Positions 35,001 to 44,120 of a DNA stretch of 64,000 nt are shown in pieces. The stretch is from assembly GCF_014334735.1 (NCBI RefSeq), contig NZ_CP060587.1, positions 1,178,001-1,242,000 of the forward strand, written 5' to 3'. The notes under the pieces are model-generated. The model was given only the letters and a program-made list of their open reading frames with translations. It was not told where the DNA came from and ran no database searches. The translations under genes were made by a program, and so were the position numbers. The DNA comes from Aeromicrobium senzhongii. Lineage in GTDB: Bacteria; Actinomycetota; Actinomycetes; Propionibacteriales; Nocardioidaceae. Position 1 is the first letter of the stretch. Each line of letters begins with the position of its first letter.

Positions 35001-35609
35001 GAGCGCGACATGCTGGGCCTGTACGTGTCCGACCACCCGCTGGGCGGCCTCGAGCACGTCCTGGCCGCCAACTCCGACACCTCGATCGGCACGCTGCTCG
35101 ACGGCGACCGGCCCGACGGCGACGTCCTGAAGCTCTGCGGCCTCGTCACCAACGTCCAGCGCCGGATGAGCAAGAAGGGCGACACCTGGGCCACGATCAC
35201 GCTCGAGGACCTCGAGGGATCGGTCGACATCGCCGTCTTCCCGGCCGCCTACAACCTGGCCGCCTCGGTCCTGACGCAGGACTCGCTCGTGGTGGCGAAG
35301 GTGCGGGTCCGGCGCAACGACGAGGGCATGGACCTGTCGGCCAACGAGGTCACCCGTCCCGCGATCGGCGAAGGGCGCACCGACCAGCCGCTGGTCGTCA
35401 GTCTGGCCACCTCGCGTTGCACGCTCGACACGATCAACGCCTTCAAGCAGGTGCTCGCCGCCCATCCCGGCGTCACCGAGGTCCACCTGCGGCTCTCGGG
35501 CAACGGCAAGACCACCACGATGCGGCTCGACCAGGGCCTGCGGGTCTCGACCACGTCGTCCCTGTTCGCCGACCTGAAGGAACTGCTCGGTCCGGGGTGT
35601 CTCACGTGA
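32070..35609 (+). CDS. dnaE: DNA polymerase III alpha subunit, DnaE1 type
   Basis: 1179 aa from ATG 32070. Replicative polymerase. The PHP domain starts with HLHVHTEYSMLDG and AMTDHGN, retaining the metal-binding His/Asp set, so 3'-5' proofreading by PHP is likely, as shown for actinobacterial DnaE1. The polymerase active site has GPGRGSGAGSIAAYAL (about residues 383-398) and PDFDIDFDERRR (about 421-432); the third catalytic Asp follows. A helix-hairpin region and an OB fold (LCGLVTNVQRRMSKKGDTWATITLEDLEG) lie near the C-terminus. Its GTGA end overlaps the next gene. Confidence 0.96.
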   Translation: MASDSSFVHLHVHTEYSMLDGHSLLGGLFERTAEQQMPAIAMTDHGNVHGAYDFWKTAKKHGVKPIIGLEAYLTPGTHRTEKKRVRWGRGNAAEEGGDDVAGGGAYTHMTMWASSTEGMHNLFRLSSLSSLEGYYYKPRADRELLEKYSTGLIATTGCPSGAVQTRLRLGQYEEARREAAELQEIFGKENLFLELMDHDISVERRVREDLLRLGRELGIPPVATNDSHYTHPQDAAAHDALICVASGKRISDEKRLRFDGGGYYIKSAAEMRSLWEDKHGMKEACDNTLLIAERCEVEFTESTGGYMARADIPAGETEESWFRQEVWRGIESRYGADFGDDVRARTEMELDIIAQKGYCGYYLVVADFIGWSKGNGIRVGPGRGSGAGSIAAYALRITDLCPLKNGLIFERFLNPERPSMPDFDIDFDERRRGEVIQYVSQKYGTDKVAQIATFGRLKSKAAIKDASRILDYPFAMGDKITKAMPADVMGKGVKLAEIFDESHPRYNDGKDFRDLHSQDPDVRKVYDIALGLEGQIRNWGVHAAGVIMSSDPLLDIVPIMKREADGSVITQFDYPMCESLGLVKMDFLGLRNLTVLNDAIENIKANRGIDLVLEDLAFDDPEAYALLCRGDTLGVFQLDSPPIRQLLKQMQPDNFEDISAVIALYRPGPMGADSHTNYAKRKNGRQEIDYIHPELTEALKPILGTTYGLIVYQEQVMEIAQVLAGYSLGQADNLRRAMGKKKREVLQQEFVGFEAGMIERGFSKDAVKTLWEILVPFADYAFNKAHSASYGVISYWTAYLKARYPAEYMAALLTSVKDDKDKSALYLAECRRLGIKVLPPDVNDSVANFASVGPDIRFGLTAVRNVGANVVAGIVEARETKSAFTDFADFLDKVPTQVCNKRVLDSLIKAGAFDSLGHGRRALASIAEEAVDQYIDIKRNAAIGQDSLFGAFEEEFDGLGITVPDIADWEKTQKLAFERDMLGLYVSDHPLGGLEHVLAANSDTSIGTLLDGDRPDGDVLKLCGLVTNVQRRMSKKGDTWATITLEDLEGSVDIAVFPAAYNLAASVLTQDSLVVAKVRVRRNDEGMDLSANEVTRPAIGEGRTDQPLVVSLATSRCTLDTINAFKQVLAAHPGVTEVHLRLSGNGKTTTMRLDQGLRVSTTSSLFADLKELLGPGCLT

Positions 35610-36118
35610 ACCGCGTCTCGTGGTCGCTGCTGGGCGTCATGGCGTCCGGGGTCCCGGCCGCCTTCGTGTGGTGGGGCCTGGGCCGTCCGTCGCAGTGGCT
35701 GGCCACCGAGCGCGGCCTGGTGCTGACCGAGGAGAACGCCACCGGGCGATTCCAGGTGGTCGCCGTCTTCACCCTCGTGGGGGTCGTGCTGGGGCTGGTG
35801 GCCGGTGTCCTGGTCCAGCGGATCACGCGGTCGGCTCAGTGGCAGACCGTCGTGGGTCTGGCGGGGGCCGCGTCGGCGGCCTCGCTGGTGTGCTGGCGCC
35901 TCGGCGTCTGGCTCGGTCCTCAGCCGGTCCGTGACGCCACGGGGCTCGAGGTGGGCGATGTCGTCCGCGACCAGTTCGCCGTCGACACGATCGTGCCGTT
36001 CCTGCTGTGGCCGCTCGCCGCGGTGTTGGGCTACACGATCACGCTGTACCTGAGCTCGGACGGCGTCGACGAGGACGACGAGCAGTCCGCCGAGGTCAGC
36101 GAGCGATCCGCGCCGTGA
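35606..36118 (+). CDS. four-span membrane protein, DUF2567-like
   Basis: 170 aa from GTG 35606, sharing GTGA with the dnaE stop. Four hydrophobic segments at about residues 6-25, 50-71, 85-103 and 130-152 with the acidic tail DGVDEDDEQSAEVSE. The layout with a long extracytoplasmic loop between spans 1 and 2 and another between 3 and 4 resembles DUF2567 proteins; the family call is from memory and weak. Its end overlaps the convergent YbaK-type gene by 23 bp. Confidence 0.65.
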   Translation: MNRVSWSLLGVMASGVPAAFVWWGLGRPSQWLATERGLVLTEENATGRFQVVAVFTLVGVVLGLVAGVLVQRITRSAQWQTVVGLAGAASAASLVCWRLGVWLGPQPVRDATGLEVGDVVRDQFAVDTIVPFLLWPLAAVLGYTITLYLSSDGVDEDDEQSAEVSERSAP

Positions 36119-36584
36119 CCGCCTGAGTGTGGGCGATCAGGTCGGCCGGAGCGACCTCGAGGTCCAGGCCCCGCCGCCCACCCGAGACGAAGACCGTCGG
36201 ATGGGCCAGGGCGCTGGTGTCGACGATGGTGCGGTGCTGCTTCTTCTGGCCGAACGGGCTGATGCCGCCGAGCACGTAGCCGGTCGCCCGCTGGGCGGCG
36301 GCCGCATCGGCCAACTGGGCGCGTTTGCCGTCCAGTGCCGCGGCGGCACGCTTGAGATCCAGGCTCCCCGAGACCGGGACCACGGCCACCGCCAGCGTGC
36401 CGTCGATGTCGATCATGAGGGTCTTGAAGACGCGCGCGGGATCCAGTTTGAGCGCGTCGGCGGCCTCGAGTCCGTACGAGCGGATTCTCGGGTCGTGCTC
36501 GTAGGCATGAACCGTCACCGGCACGCCGGCGCGGTGCAGCGCCACGAGGGCCGGGGTCGCTTCACCGGAGTTCTTCTTCGCCAC
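36096..36584 (-). CDS. Cys-tRNA(Pro) deacylase, YbaK/EbsC type
   Basis: 162 aa from GTG 36584; the TAGCCT box lies 7 nt upstream, and the 16 extra upstream residues belong to the BenE end. YbaK-domain editing factor that hydrolyses Cys-tRNA-Pro. The MAKKNSG start, RVFKTLMIDIDGTLAVAVVPVSGSLDLK (about residues 53-80), the conserved Lys in VFKTL and GYVLGGISPFGQKKQHRTIVD (about 102-122) are hallmarks. Its stop overlaps the DUF2567-like gene by 23 bp. Confidence 0.9.
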   Translation of the reverse strand: MAKKNSGEATPALVALHRAGVPVTVHAYEHDPRIRSYGLEAADALKLDPARVFKTLMIDIDGTLAVAVVPVSGSLDLKRAAAALDGKRAQLADAAAAQRATGYVLGGISPFGQKKQHRTIVDTSALAHPTVFVSGGRRGLDLEVAPADLIAHTQAVTARIAR

Positions 36585-36594
36585 GAGCGCGAGG

Positions 36595-37782
36595 CTACCT
36601 GTCTTCGGGGTCGTCGCGCTCCAGTACGACACGAACGAGAAGTCCCAGCAGCAGGGCCCAGAACGCTGATCCCACCGACAGCAGCGTCACGCCCGAGGCC
36701 GCGAACAGGAAGGTGACGCCCGCGCTGGTGCGGTGGCGCGCCGGCGTCAGCGCGCCCTGAAGAGCCGCCACGAGCGCGCCGATGAGGGCCAGGCCGGCGA
36801 CGGCCTCGATGATCCCGGCCGGTGCCGCCGCGGCCAGGGCGACCACGACCCCGGCTGCGCCCGCGATGACCAGGTACCCCACGCCTGCCGAGACCGCCGC
36901 GAGCCACCGTCGCTCGCGCGGGCCGGCCTCGTCGCCGGCGGCCAGGGCGGCGGACAGGGCCGCGAGATTCATGGCGTGCCCACCGAACGGGGCGACGATC
37001 GCGGTGCCCACCCCGGTCGCGACGACCGAGGATCGCCACGGCACCGCGAAGCCGAAGCTGCGCAGGACCGCCGCACCCGGCAGGTTCTGCGAGGCCATCG
37101 TGACGATCGTGAGCGGGACGGTGATCCCCACGACCGCCGACCAGGTCCACGTCGGCGTGGTCCACTCCAGCGTGGGTACGAGGGCGCCCGTGTCGAACTC
37201 CCGGCCGGACCGCTGCACCGACACCGTGATCGCCGCCACCGCGACCAGCAGCGCCGCGGGCACCGCCCAGCGTGGCCGGACCCGGCTGACGACCAGCCAC
37301 GCCGCGATGACCGGGGCCACGTATCCGGGCGAGTCGGCCAACGAGACGAACGGTGCCAGGCACAACGGCAGCAGGATCCCGGCCAGCATCGCCTGGGCGA
37401 TCTCCGCCGGGATCCGGGCGACGAGAGCGCCCAGGAACGGGACGGCACCGATCAGGGCGATCAGCACGCCGGTGACGACGAAGGCGCCGACCGCGGCCGA
37501 CCACCCTCCGTCGACACCTCCGGTGGAGGCCAGCAGGGCCGCTCCCGGGGTGGACCACGCCAGGGTGACGGGGACCCGGTGCGTCAGCGCCAGGACGATG
37601 ATCAGCAGCGCGAACCCGACGGTCAGCGCGAACAACCCGCTGGCGGCCTGGGACTCCGACGCGCCGACGGCGCGCAACCCCGCCAACACGACGGCGAACG
37701 AGGACGTGAAGCCCACCAGCGCGGTGACGACTCCGGCGGTGATCGGCTGCAGCCGGTCGTGCGCCGCGGGGGAGGGGGACAC
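36595..37782 (-). CDS. benzoate/H+ symporter, BenE family
   Basis: 395 aa from GTG 37782, 6 nt after TAGCCT. Twelve or so spans rich in Ala/Gly/Val. The family elements TLAWSTPGAALLASTGG (about residues 72-88), AEIAQAMLAGILLPLCL and APFGGHAMNLAALSAAL (about 262-278) match BenE, a putative benzoate permease. No benzoate catabolism genes are in view, so the real substrate is open. Its TAG stop begins the -10 box of the YbaK-type gene. Confidence 0.88.
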   Translation of the reverse strand: MSPSPAAHDRLQPITAGVVTALVGFTSSFAVVLAGLRAVGASESQAASGLFALTVGFALLIIVLALTHRVPVTLAWSTPGAALLASTGGVDGGWSAAVGAFVVTGVLIALIGAVPFLGALVARIPAEIAQAMLAGILLPLCLAPFVSLADSPGYVAPVIAAWLVVSRVRPRWAVPAALLVAVAAITVSVQRSGREFDTGALVPTLEWTTPTWTWSAVVGITVPLTIVTMASQNLPGAAVLRSFGFAVPWRSSVVATGVGTAIVAPFGGHAMNLAALSAALAAGDEAGPRERRWLAAVSAGVGYLVIAGAAGVVVALAAAAPAGIIEAVAGLALIGALVAALQGALTPARHRTSAGVTFLFAASGVTLLSVGSAFWALLLGLLVRVVLERDDPEDR

Positions 37783-37788
37783 GCTGTG

Positions 37789-37815
37789 AGGCTAGGCCAT
37801 CGCGCGACCTAGACT
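37789..37815. promoter_or_regulatory. back-to-back leaderless promoters of benE-type gene and hisD
   Basis: In the 39-nt divergent gap, TAGCCT on the minus strand (37794-37789) sits 6 nt before GTG 37782, and TAGACT on the plus strand (37810-37815) sits 6 nt before GTG 37822. No room is left for separate operators outside the shared region. Confidence 0.55.
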
Positions 37816-37821
37816 TGCGGG

Positions 37822-39120
37822 GTGCTCAGACGACTCGACCTGCGTGACCAGACCGACGGATACCGCGACGCGGTGCCCCGCGCGGAGGTCGACGTCGAGC
37901 ATGCGCTCGCGGCCGTCGTGCCGATCTGCGACGACGTGCGCGCACGGGGTGCCGAGGCGGTGCTGGACGCGGGCGAGAAGTTCGACGGCGTGCGCCCTCA
38001 GCGCCTCCGCGTGCCCACCGAGGCGCTGGAGCAGGCACTCGCCGACGTCGACCCCGCCGTGCTGGCCGCGATCGACGAGTCGATCGCCCGCTTACGGCTC
38101 ACCTGCGAGGCCGAGCTGGAGTGCTCGGTGTCCGTCGACGTCGCGCCCGGCGCGACGGTCGAGCGCCGGATCGTCCCGATGCAGCGGGTCGGCCTCTACG
38201 TTCCCGGTGGCCTCGCGCCGCTGGTCAGCACCGTCATCATGAACGCCGTCCCGGCGCAGGTGGCCGGGGTGCCGGGCATCGCGCTCGCCAGCCCGCCGCA
38301 GGCGGAGTTCGGCGGTCTGCCGCACCCGACGATCCTGGCCGCGTGCGCGCGGCTGGGCATCGACGAGGTCTACGCCGCCGGCGGCGCCCAGGCCCTGGCG
38401 ATGCTCGCCTACGGCACCCAGGAGAACGAGGCGGTCAACCTCGTGACCGGCCCGGGCAACATCTTCGTGGCGGCCGCGAAGCGCCACCTGCAAGGTGTCG
38501 TGGCCATCGACGCCGAGGCCGGTCCCACCGAGATCGCGATCGTCGCGGACTCCACGGCCGATCCCGAGTTCGTCGCCGCCGACCTCATCAGCCAGGCCGA
38601 GCACGATCCGCTGGCTGCCGCCGTGCTGATCACCGACTCGCTCGAGCTGGCGGACGCCGTCGACGCCGAGCTCGAGCGCCAGGTGCCCACGGCGCGTCAC
38701 CAGGAGCGGATCCGCACCGCTCTGGCCGGCCAGCAGTCCGCGACCGTGCTGGTGCGCGACGTCGACCAGGGCGTCGACGTGGCGAACGCCTACGCGGCCG
38801 AGCACCTCGAGATCCAGACCGCCGACGCGCCTGCCGTCGCCGACCGGATCGTCAACGCCGGCGCCGTCTTCGTCGGCTCCTTCGCGCCGGTCTCGCTGGG
38901 CGACTACGCCGCCGGCTCGAACCACGTGCTGCCCACCGCCGGGTGCGCCTGCCACTCCTCGGGTCTGTCCGTGCGCGCGTTCCTCAAGAACATGCACGTC
39001 GTGACCTACTCCGAGGACGCCTTGCGCGACGTCGGCGACCGGGTGGTCACGCTGGCCGAGGCCGAGGACCTGCCGTCGCACGGTGCCGCCGTCACGGTCC
39101 GGCTGGAGCGCGAGAAGTGA
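37822..39120 (+). CDS. hisD: histidinol dehydrogenase
   Basis: 432 aa from GTG 37822, 6 nt after TAGACT. Last two oxidations of histidine synthesis (histidinol to histidine) with NAD and zinc. [27 protein letters not shown] is the hallmark (about residues 119-145), followed by [41 protein letters not shown] and the zinc-site region [12 protein letters not shown] (His about 371). Full length. Opens the his cluster and overlaps hisC by 4 nt. Confidence 0.96.
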   Translation: MLRRLDLRDQTDGYRDAVPRAEVDVEHALAAVVPICDDVRARGAEAVLDAGEKFDGVRPQRLRVPTEALEQALADVDPAVLAAIDESIARLRLTCEAELECSVSVDVAPGATVERRIVPMQRVGLYVPGGLAPLVSTVIMNAVPAQVAGVPGIALASPPQAEFGGLPHPTILAACARLGIDEVYAAGGAQALAMLAYGTQENEAVNLVTGPGNIFVAAAKRHLQGVVAIDAEAGPTEIAIVADSTADPEFVAADLISQAEHDPLAAAVLITDSLELADAVDAELERQVPTARHQERIRTALAGQQSATVLVRDVDQGVDVANAYAAEHLEIQTADAPAVADRIVNAGAVFVGSFAPVSLGDYAAGSNHVLPTAGCACHSSGLSVRAFLKNMHVVTYSEDALRDVGDRVVTLAEAEDLPSHGAAVTVRLEREK

Positions 39121-40196
39121 GTGTTCCGGCGTGGGTGCCGATCCGTGAGGAATTGCGCGGCGAGGAGCCCTACGGTGCCCCGCAGATCGACGTGCCCGTC
39201 CGGCTCAACACGAACGAGAACCCGTACGGCCCCAGCGCCGAGGCGGCGGCCGACATCGCCGCGGCCGTGCAGGCGGCGGCGCTCGAGCTGAACCGGTACC
39301 CCGACCGCGAGGCGTGGGCGCTGCGCGAGGCGTTGGCCGGCTACCTCGGCCACGGACTCACCGCGGCGCACGTCTGGGCCGCGAACGGCTCGAACGAGGT
39401 CATGCAGCAGATCCTGCAGGCCTTCGGCGGTCCAGGGCGCACGGTCCTGTCCTTCGCGCCGACCTACTCGATGTACCCCGAGTACGCCCGCAACACCCAC
39501 ACCCGCTGGGTGGCGGGACGCCGCCGCGAGGACTTCGCGATCGACGTCCCGGCGGCCGTCGCGCTGATCGCGGCAGAGCGACCCGACGTCGTCTTCCTCA
39601 CCTCGCCCAACAACCCCACGGGCACGGCGCTGGGGGTCGAGGAGCTGCACGCGGTCCTGGCCGCGGCGCCCGGCGTGGTCGTGGTCGACGAGGCGTACGC
39701 GGAGTTCCGCCGCGCCGGCACCCCGACGGCCCTGGAGCTGCTCGCCGAGCACCCGCGCCTGATCGTCACGCGCACGATGAGCAAGGCCTTCGCGCTGGCC
39801 GGCGGCCGGCTGGGCTACCTGGCCGCGGATCCGGCGATCGTCGACGCGCTGCGGATCGTGCGGCTGCCGTACCACCTGTCGGCGGTCACGCAGGCGACGG
39901 CGCTGGGCGCCCTGCGGCACACCGACGAACTGCTGGCACGGGTCGACGAGCTGCGCAGCACCCGCGACGAGACCTCGGCCTGGCTGGCCGATCGCGGGTA
40001 CGACGTCGCCGCGTCCGACGCGAACTTCGTGCTGTTCGGGCATTTCGCCGATCGTCACGCGGTGTGGGAAGGTTTGGTCGATCGAGGGGTCCTGATCCGC
40101 GAGGTCGGACCCGACGGTTGGCTCCGGGTGTCGATCGGCACCCCGGACGAGATGCGGGCGTTTCGCACCGCACTGATGGAGGTGGATCCCCGATGA
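39117..40196 (+). CDS. hisC: histidinol-phosphate aminotransferase
   Basis: 359 aa from GTG 39117 in the GTGA overlap. Fold-type I PLP enzyme. [13 protein letters not shown] (about residues 25-37), [12 protein letters not shown] (about 161-172), [11 protein letters not shown] and the PLP Lys in [18 protein letters not shown] (about 218-235) match HisC. Ends in an ATGA overlap with hisB. Confidence 0.95.
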   Translation: MSVPAWVPIREELRGEEPYGAPQIDVPVRLNTNENPYGPSAEAAADIAAAVQAAALELNRYPDREAWALREALAGYLGHGLTAAHVWAANGSNEVMQQILQAFGGPGRTVLSFAPTYSMYPEYARNTHTRWVAGRRREDFAIDVPAAVALIAAERPDVVFLTSPNNPTGTALGVEELHAVLAAAPGVVVVDEAYAEFRRAGTPTALELLAEHPRLIVTRTMSKAFALAGGRLGYLAADPAIVDALRIVRLPYHLSAVTQATALGALRHTDELLARVDELRSTRDETSAWLADRGYDVAASDANFVLFGHFADRHAVWEGLVDRGVLIREVGPDGWLRVSIGTPDEMRAFRTALMEVDPR

Positions 40197-40792
40197 GCAG
40201 GACCGCACGGATCGAGCGGAAGACCTCCGAGTCGCACGTCGTCGTCGAGCTCGACCTGGACGGCACCGGGCGTCACGAGATCAGCACCGGCGTCGGCTTC
40301 TACGACCACATGCTCACCGCCTTCAGCCGCCACTCGCTGATCGACCTCACGGTCCGGTCCGAGGGCGACCTGCACATCGACGCCCACCACACCGTCGAGG
40401 ACACCGCGATCTGCATCGGCGAGGCCCTGCGCGAGGCGCTCGGCGACAAGTCCGGCATCCGCCGCTACGGCAACGCCCTGGTCCCGCTGGACGAGGCCAT
40501 CGCCCAGTGCGTCGTGGACGTCTCCGGACGTCCGTACTTCGTGCACACCGGCGAGCCCGAGCGCCAGATCACCGCGATCATCGGCGGCTCGTACATCGGG
40601 TCGCTGACCTCGCACGTCTTCGAGTCGATCGCGCACCACGCCGGCATCACGATGCACATGAACCTGCTGGCCGGCCGCGACCCGCACCACATCGCCGAGT
40701 GCCAGTTCAAGGCGCTCGCCCGGGCGATGCGCGCCGCCGTCGAGCTCGATCCCCGCGAGACGGGAATCCCCTCGACCAAGGGCGCGTTGTGA
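40193..40792 (+). CDS. hisB: imidazoleglycerol-phosphate dehydratase
   Basis: 199 aa from ATG 40193. Monofunctional HisB (dehydratase only, no phosphatase domain). Metal-site motifs [16 protein letters not shown] (about residues 32-47), [21 protein letters not shown] (about 60-80, two parts of the site) and [33 protein letters not shown] are intact. Mn-dependent. hisH follows after 22 nt. Confidence 0.96.
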   Translation: MSRTARIERKTSESHVVVELDLDGTGRHEISTGVGFYDHMLTAFSRHSLIDLTVRSEGDLHIDAHHTVEDTAICIGEALREALGDKSGIRRYGNALVPLDEAIAQCVVDVSGRPYFVHTGEPERQITAIIGGSYIGSLTSHVFESIAHHAGITMHMNLLAGRDPHHIAECQFKALARAMRAAVELDPRETGIPSTKGAL

Positions 40793-40814
40793 CCCGTGTG
40801 AACGGAGCCCGCGC

Positions 40815-41459
40815 ATGACCACCGTCGCCGTCCTCGACTACGGATCGGGCAACCTGCGCTCCGCCGTGCGCGCCGTCGAGCGCGCGGGCGAGGCGCGGGG
40901 CGTCGACGTCCAGCTGACCTCCGACACCCGGGTCGCCGAGCACGCCGACGGCCTGCTCGTGCCCGGCGTCGGGGCCTTCGAGGCCTGCATGCGCGGCCTG
41001 CGCGAGGTCGACGGTGAGCGGATCATCGAGCGCCGGCTGATCGCCGGCCGCCCGGTCCTGGGCATCTGCGTGGGCATGCAGATCCTGTTCGCCGAGGGCA
41101 TCGAGCACGGGGTCCGCAGCACCGGCTGCGGCGAGTGGCCCGGGACCGTCGAGAAGCTCCAGGCGCCGATCGTGCCGCACATGGGCTGGGACACCGTCGA
41201 GCCGCCGGCCGACTCGGCGATGTTCGCCGGGATCGAGGACGAGCGCTTCTACTTCGTGCACTCCTACGGTGTGCGCGAGTGGCACCTCGACGCCGAGGGC
41301 ACGGCGTTCAAGGCACCGGGTGTCACGTGGACGCAGTACGGCGGCGACCGGTTCGTCTCGGCCGTCGAGCACGGTCCGCTCTGGGCGACCCAGTTCCACC
41401 CCGAGAAGTCCGGCGACGCGGGTCGCCGGTTGCTCGAGAACTGGATCGCGACCCTCTGA
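40815..41459 (+). CDS. hisH: imidazole glycerol phosphate synthase subunit HisH
   Basis: 214 aa from ATG 40815 with GGAG upstream. Class I glutamine amidotransferase giving ammonia to His[18 protein letters not shown] at the N-terminus, nucleophile Cys in [10 protein letters not shown] (about residues 78-87), and the catalytic His-Glu in [12 protein letters not shown] (about 195-206). The partner hisF lies 2.7 kb downstream rather than adjacent. Confidence 0.96.
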   Translation: MTTVAVLDYGSGNLRSAVRAVERAGEARGVDVQLTSDTRVAEHADGLLVPGVGAFEACMRGLREVDGERIIERRLIAGRPVLGICVGMQILFAEGIEHGVRSTGCGEWPGTVEKLQAPIVPHMGWDTVEPPADSAMFAGIEDERFYFVHSYGVREWHLDAEGTAFKAPGVTWTQYGGDRFVSAVEHGPLWATQFHPEKSGDAGRRLLENWIATL

Positions 41460-41478
41460 GGCGCGGCCCCCGGGCTGA

Positions 41479-42135
41479 TCAGGCGCGGTAGCGCTCCGGG
41501 CGGTGGTTGAACGCCAGGATGAGGTTGAGGACGACCGCGCCCGCGGCGGACAGCAGCACGTTGTCCCACGGCACGACCAGCAGCGCGGCGACCACGACGA
41601 GCACGTCGAGCGCCATCTGCACGTACCCGGCGCGCAGGCCGGCCTGCTCCTGGGCGATCAACGCCAGGACGCTGAAGCCGCCCAGGCTCGACCCGTGGCG
41701 GAACAGGATGAGGATGCCCACCCCGGCCAGGATGTTGCCGGTGAGGACGCCGTAGACGGGTGCGAGGTCGGGGGAGGGGATCAGCTGCCCGTGCACCGAG
41801 GTGAACGCCGACAGCAGCCCCACCGCGACGATCGACCGGAACGTGAAGCGCCAGCCCTTCTTCCACGCCGCGAGCGCGAAGAACGGCAGGTTGACCACGA
41901 TCAGCATGAGCGGCAGCGCCACCGGGAACGCGTAGGTCAGCAGCAGCGAGAGACCGGCCGTGCCGCCCGTGACCGCGTGCGCCTCGTGCAGCAGGTGCAG
42001 ACCCAGCGAGGCCAGCCACGTCCCGGTGAGGACGCCGAGGATGTCCTCGGCGGGCGTGTGGGGGATGGTGACCGCGGTGGGCTCGGTGGTGTCGAAGGAC
42101 TCGGGGGAGGTGGGTTCGTGCTGGCTGTCAGTCAT
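41479..42135 (-). CDS. YitT family membrane protein
   Basis: 218 aa from ATG 42135. About six spans. The segment [24 protein letters not shown] (about residues 45-68, with the GGxxG of YitT/DUF161) and [15 protein letters not shown] are characteristic. Function unknown in bacteria. It breaks the his cluster on the opposite strand, convergent with hisH (19-nt gap) and divergent from hisA (41-nt gap). TAGAGT lies 9 nt before its start. Confidence 0.82.
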   Translation of the reverse strand: MTDSQHEPTSPESFDTTEPTAVTIPHTPAEDILGVLTGTWLASLGLHLLHEAHAVTGGTAGLSLLLTYAFPVALPLMLIVVNLPFFALAAWKKGWRFTFRSIVAVGLLSAFTSVHGQLIPSPDLAPVYGVLTGNILAGVGILILFRHGSSLGGFSVLALIAQEQAGLRAGYVQMALDVLVVVAALLVVPWDNVLLSAAGAVVLNLILAFNHRPERYRA

Positions 42136-42164
42136 GGCCCACCAACTCTACGGAGGGCGGTCGA

Positions 42165-42170
42165 TACGAT
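42165..42170 (+). promoter_or_regulatory. candidate -10 box TACGAT of hisA
   Basis: TACGAT, then 6 nt, then GTG 42177, with no ribosome site. Fits a leaderless transcript that restarts the his genes after the YitT interruption. Confidence 0.5.
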
Positions 42171-42176
42171 CGCGGG

Positions 42177-42899
42177 GTGACTCTCGAACTGCTCCCCGCC
42201 GTCGACGTCGCCGAGGGCCGGGCCGTGCGCCTGGTCCAGGGCGAGCTCGGCAGCGAGACCTCCTACGGATCCCCGCTCGACGCCGCCCTGCAGTGGCAGT
42301 CCGACGGAGCCGAGTGGGTCCATCTGGTCGACCTGGACGCCGCGTTCGGGAAGGGCTCCAACCGTGAGCTGCTGGCCGACGTGATCGGCCGCCTCGACAT
42401 CGACGTCGAGCTCTCCGGCGGGATCCGCGACGACGCGTCGCTCGACGCCGCCATGGCCACGGGCTGCCGCCGGGTCAATCTGGGCACCGCCGCGATCGAG
42501 GACCCGGACTGGTGCCGGTCGGCCATCGCCCGCTACGGCGACCGGATCGCCGTGGGCCTCGACGTGCGCGGACGCACCCTGGCGGCGCGCGGCTGGGTCA
42601 AGGAGGGCGGCGACCTGTTCGAGACCCTCGCCCGGCTCGACGCGGACGGCTGTGCCCGCTACGTCGTCACCGACGTCACCAAGGACGGCACGCTCTCGGG
42701 ACCCAACCTCGACCTGCTCCGCCAGGTCTGCGAGCAGACCGACAAGCCGGTCGTCGCCTCGGGCGGCGTCTCGAGCCTGGACGACCTGCGCGCGATCGCC
42801 TCGCTCGCGGACATCGGCGTCGAGGGTGCGATCGTCGGCAAGGCCCTGTACGCCGGGGCCTTCACCCTGCCCGACGCCCTCGCCGCGGTCGCGGAGTAG
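42177..42899 (+). CDS. priA: PriA-type phosphoribosyl isomerase (HisA, possibly also TrpF)
   Basis: 240 aa from GTG 42177. Beta-alpha barrel. [18 protein letters not shown] (catalytic Asp about 8-11), [20 protein letters not shown], the RGWVKEGG loop (Arg-Gly-Trp, about residues 139-146) and [16 protein letters not shown] with the second catalytic Asp (about 170) fit PriA. In actinobacteria PriA isomerises both ProFAR (histidine) and PRA (tryptophan), and no trpF is seen here. The dual role is inferred from family knowledge. Confidence 0.9.
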   Translation: MTLELLPAVDVAEGRAVRLVQGELGSETSYGSPLDAALQWQSDGAEWVHLVDLDAAFGKGSNRELLADVIGRLDIDVELSGGIRDDASLDAAMATGCRRVNLGTAAIEDPDWCRSAIARYGDRIAVGLDVRGRTLAARGWVKEGGDLFETLARLDADGCARYVVTDVTKDGTLSGPNLDLLRQVCEQTDKPVVASGGVSSLDDLRAIASLADIGVEGAIVGKALYAGAFTLPDALAAVAE

Positions 42900-42901
42900 T
42901 C

Positions 42902-43429
42902 GTGGCCGGCCTCGTGCGGTGGGACGGCTTCAGCGCCGATCCACGCCGTACGGAGGTGGCCGGCGTCCGTGCCTCCGACGGCGACCGTGAGACGGCCGTC
43001 GAGGCGCTGCGCGAGGCGTACGCCGACGGGCGGCTCGACCGCACGGAGTTCGACCGCCGTTCGCAGGCCGCGCTCTCGGCGACGTTGCTGGGCGAGTTCG
43101 CGCCGCTGCTGCAGGACCTCGAGGCTCCCGCTCCGGCGGCGCTGTCCGTGCGCGACGAGGCGGTGCGGCGCTACCGTCGCGAGACGCGCGACGCTCGCAA
43201 CGCGGTGTTGACCGTCGGCACCATGACGACCGGGATCTGGGGCGCGACCAGCGTCTTCAACGGTGACGTGTACTTCTTCTGGCCGATCTTCCCCATCCTG
43301 GGCGTGGGCGTCGGCTGGCTCATGCAGGTGGTGAACCGCGGCCAGCGCATCGAGCACCATGAGCGCAGGATCGCGCGGCGCCTGGGCCGGCGCAGGGACG
43401 CAGATCGCGAGGACGACGGCGACGCGTGA
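42902..43429 (+). CDS. DUF1707 (SHOCT-like) domain protein with two membrane spans
   Basis: 175 aa from GTG 42902, 2 nt after hisA. The N-terminal domain VRASDGDRETAVEALREAYADGRLDRTEFDRR (about residues 22-53) is the DUF1707 signature; two spans follow (about 108-122 and 123-140) and a basic/acidic tail. Function unknown. Probably translated from the hisA transcript. Convergent with the lipoprotein gene, 3 nt apart. Confidence 0.85.
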   Translation: MAGLVRWDGFSADPRRTEVAGVRASDGDRETAVEALREAYADGRLDRTEFDRRSQAALSATLLGEFAPLLQDLEAPAPAALSVRDEAVRRYRRETRDARNAVLTVGTMTTGIWGATSVFNGDVYFFWPIFPILGVGVGWLMQVVNRGQRIEHHERRIARRLGRRRDADREDDGDA

Positions 43430-43432
43430 GGC

Positions 43433-44107
43433 TCAGCAGCCGTCGCGCATGAGGTCGGGCTTGGTGCCCTGCGTGACCTCGACGAGGACGACCTCGTCGT
43501 TCGGTCCGACCGACTCGGGGTCCGCGTCGAACAGGTAGCCCAGCCAGCGGTCGCCGTCGGTCACGAGCACGCCCGTCTGGCCGTAGCCGGCCTCGGTGAG
43601 CTCGGCGGTCTCGTGCACGCCCGAGACCTGGCGCAGGGTGCTGCCGACACCGAGGCCGTCCGCCGTGCGCGGCTGCTCGCCGCGGACCCCGAGGGAGACG
43701 ATCGTGCCGTCCTCCTGGGCCAGCACGTCCAGCGACGAGGCGTAGTCGGGCTTCCAGGCCAGCGGCGCGACCCGGCCGCAGTCCTCACCCCGGACCGGTG
43801 CGTCGGCCTCGAACAGGCCGGTGGCGAGGGCTTCGTCGCGCGTCATGCCCGCCGCGGCGGGGCCGACGCGTCCGGGGGACACCACGAGCTCGGCGAGGGG
43901 CGGCAGCGCCTCGGGCGCCGGCGTGGTCGGCGACTCGGTGGTCGGCGTCGCGGTGGGCGACGAGGTCGCGGTGGCCGAGGGGCTGCTGGGGCTCGGCGCG
44001 GGCTCCTCGTCCGGGGAGTCCGAGCAGGCGGCGAGGGTCAGCGCTGTCGCCACCGCGACCACCCACAGGCGGCTCGACCGGACGTGGGACCCACGGACTA
44101 CGCTCAT
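43433..44107 (-). CDS. secreted lipoprotein of unknown function
   Basis: 224 aa from ATG 44107. A type II signal peptide (basic [10 protein letters not shown], then [13 protein letters not shown]) has lipobox LAAC (Cys about residue 27). A Ser/Thr/Pro-rich disordered spacer (about 28-65) leads to a C-terminal domain ([18 protein letters not shown] ... [13 protein letters not shown]) with two Cys (GEDCG and the terminal Cys). No named family recognised. Lgt and LspA in this window would mature it. Starts 4 bp from hisF with interlocked promoters. Confidence 0.8.
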   Translation of the reverse strand: MSVVRGSHVRSSRLWVVAVATALTLAACSDSPDEEPAPSPSSPSATATSSPTATPTTESPTTPAPEALPPLAELVVSPGRVGPAAAGMTRDEALATGLFEADAPVRGEDCGRVAPLAWKPDYASSLDVLAQEDGTIVSLGVRGEQPRTADGLGVGSTLRQVSGVHETAELTEAGYGQTGVLVTDGDRWLGYLFDADPESVGPNDEVVLVEVTQGTKPDLMRDGC

Positions 44108-44120
44108 GCGCGTGAGCCTA
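44099..44120. promoter_or_regulatory. interlocked divergent leaderless promoters of hisF and the lipoprotein gene
   Basis: Plus strand TACGCT (44099-44104) is 7 nt before GTG 44112 (hisF). Minus strand TAGGCT (44120-44115) is 7 nt before ATG 44107 (lipoprotein). Each -10 lies within the other gene's first codons, so only one polymerase can open the region at a time. Confidence 0.6.
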
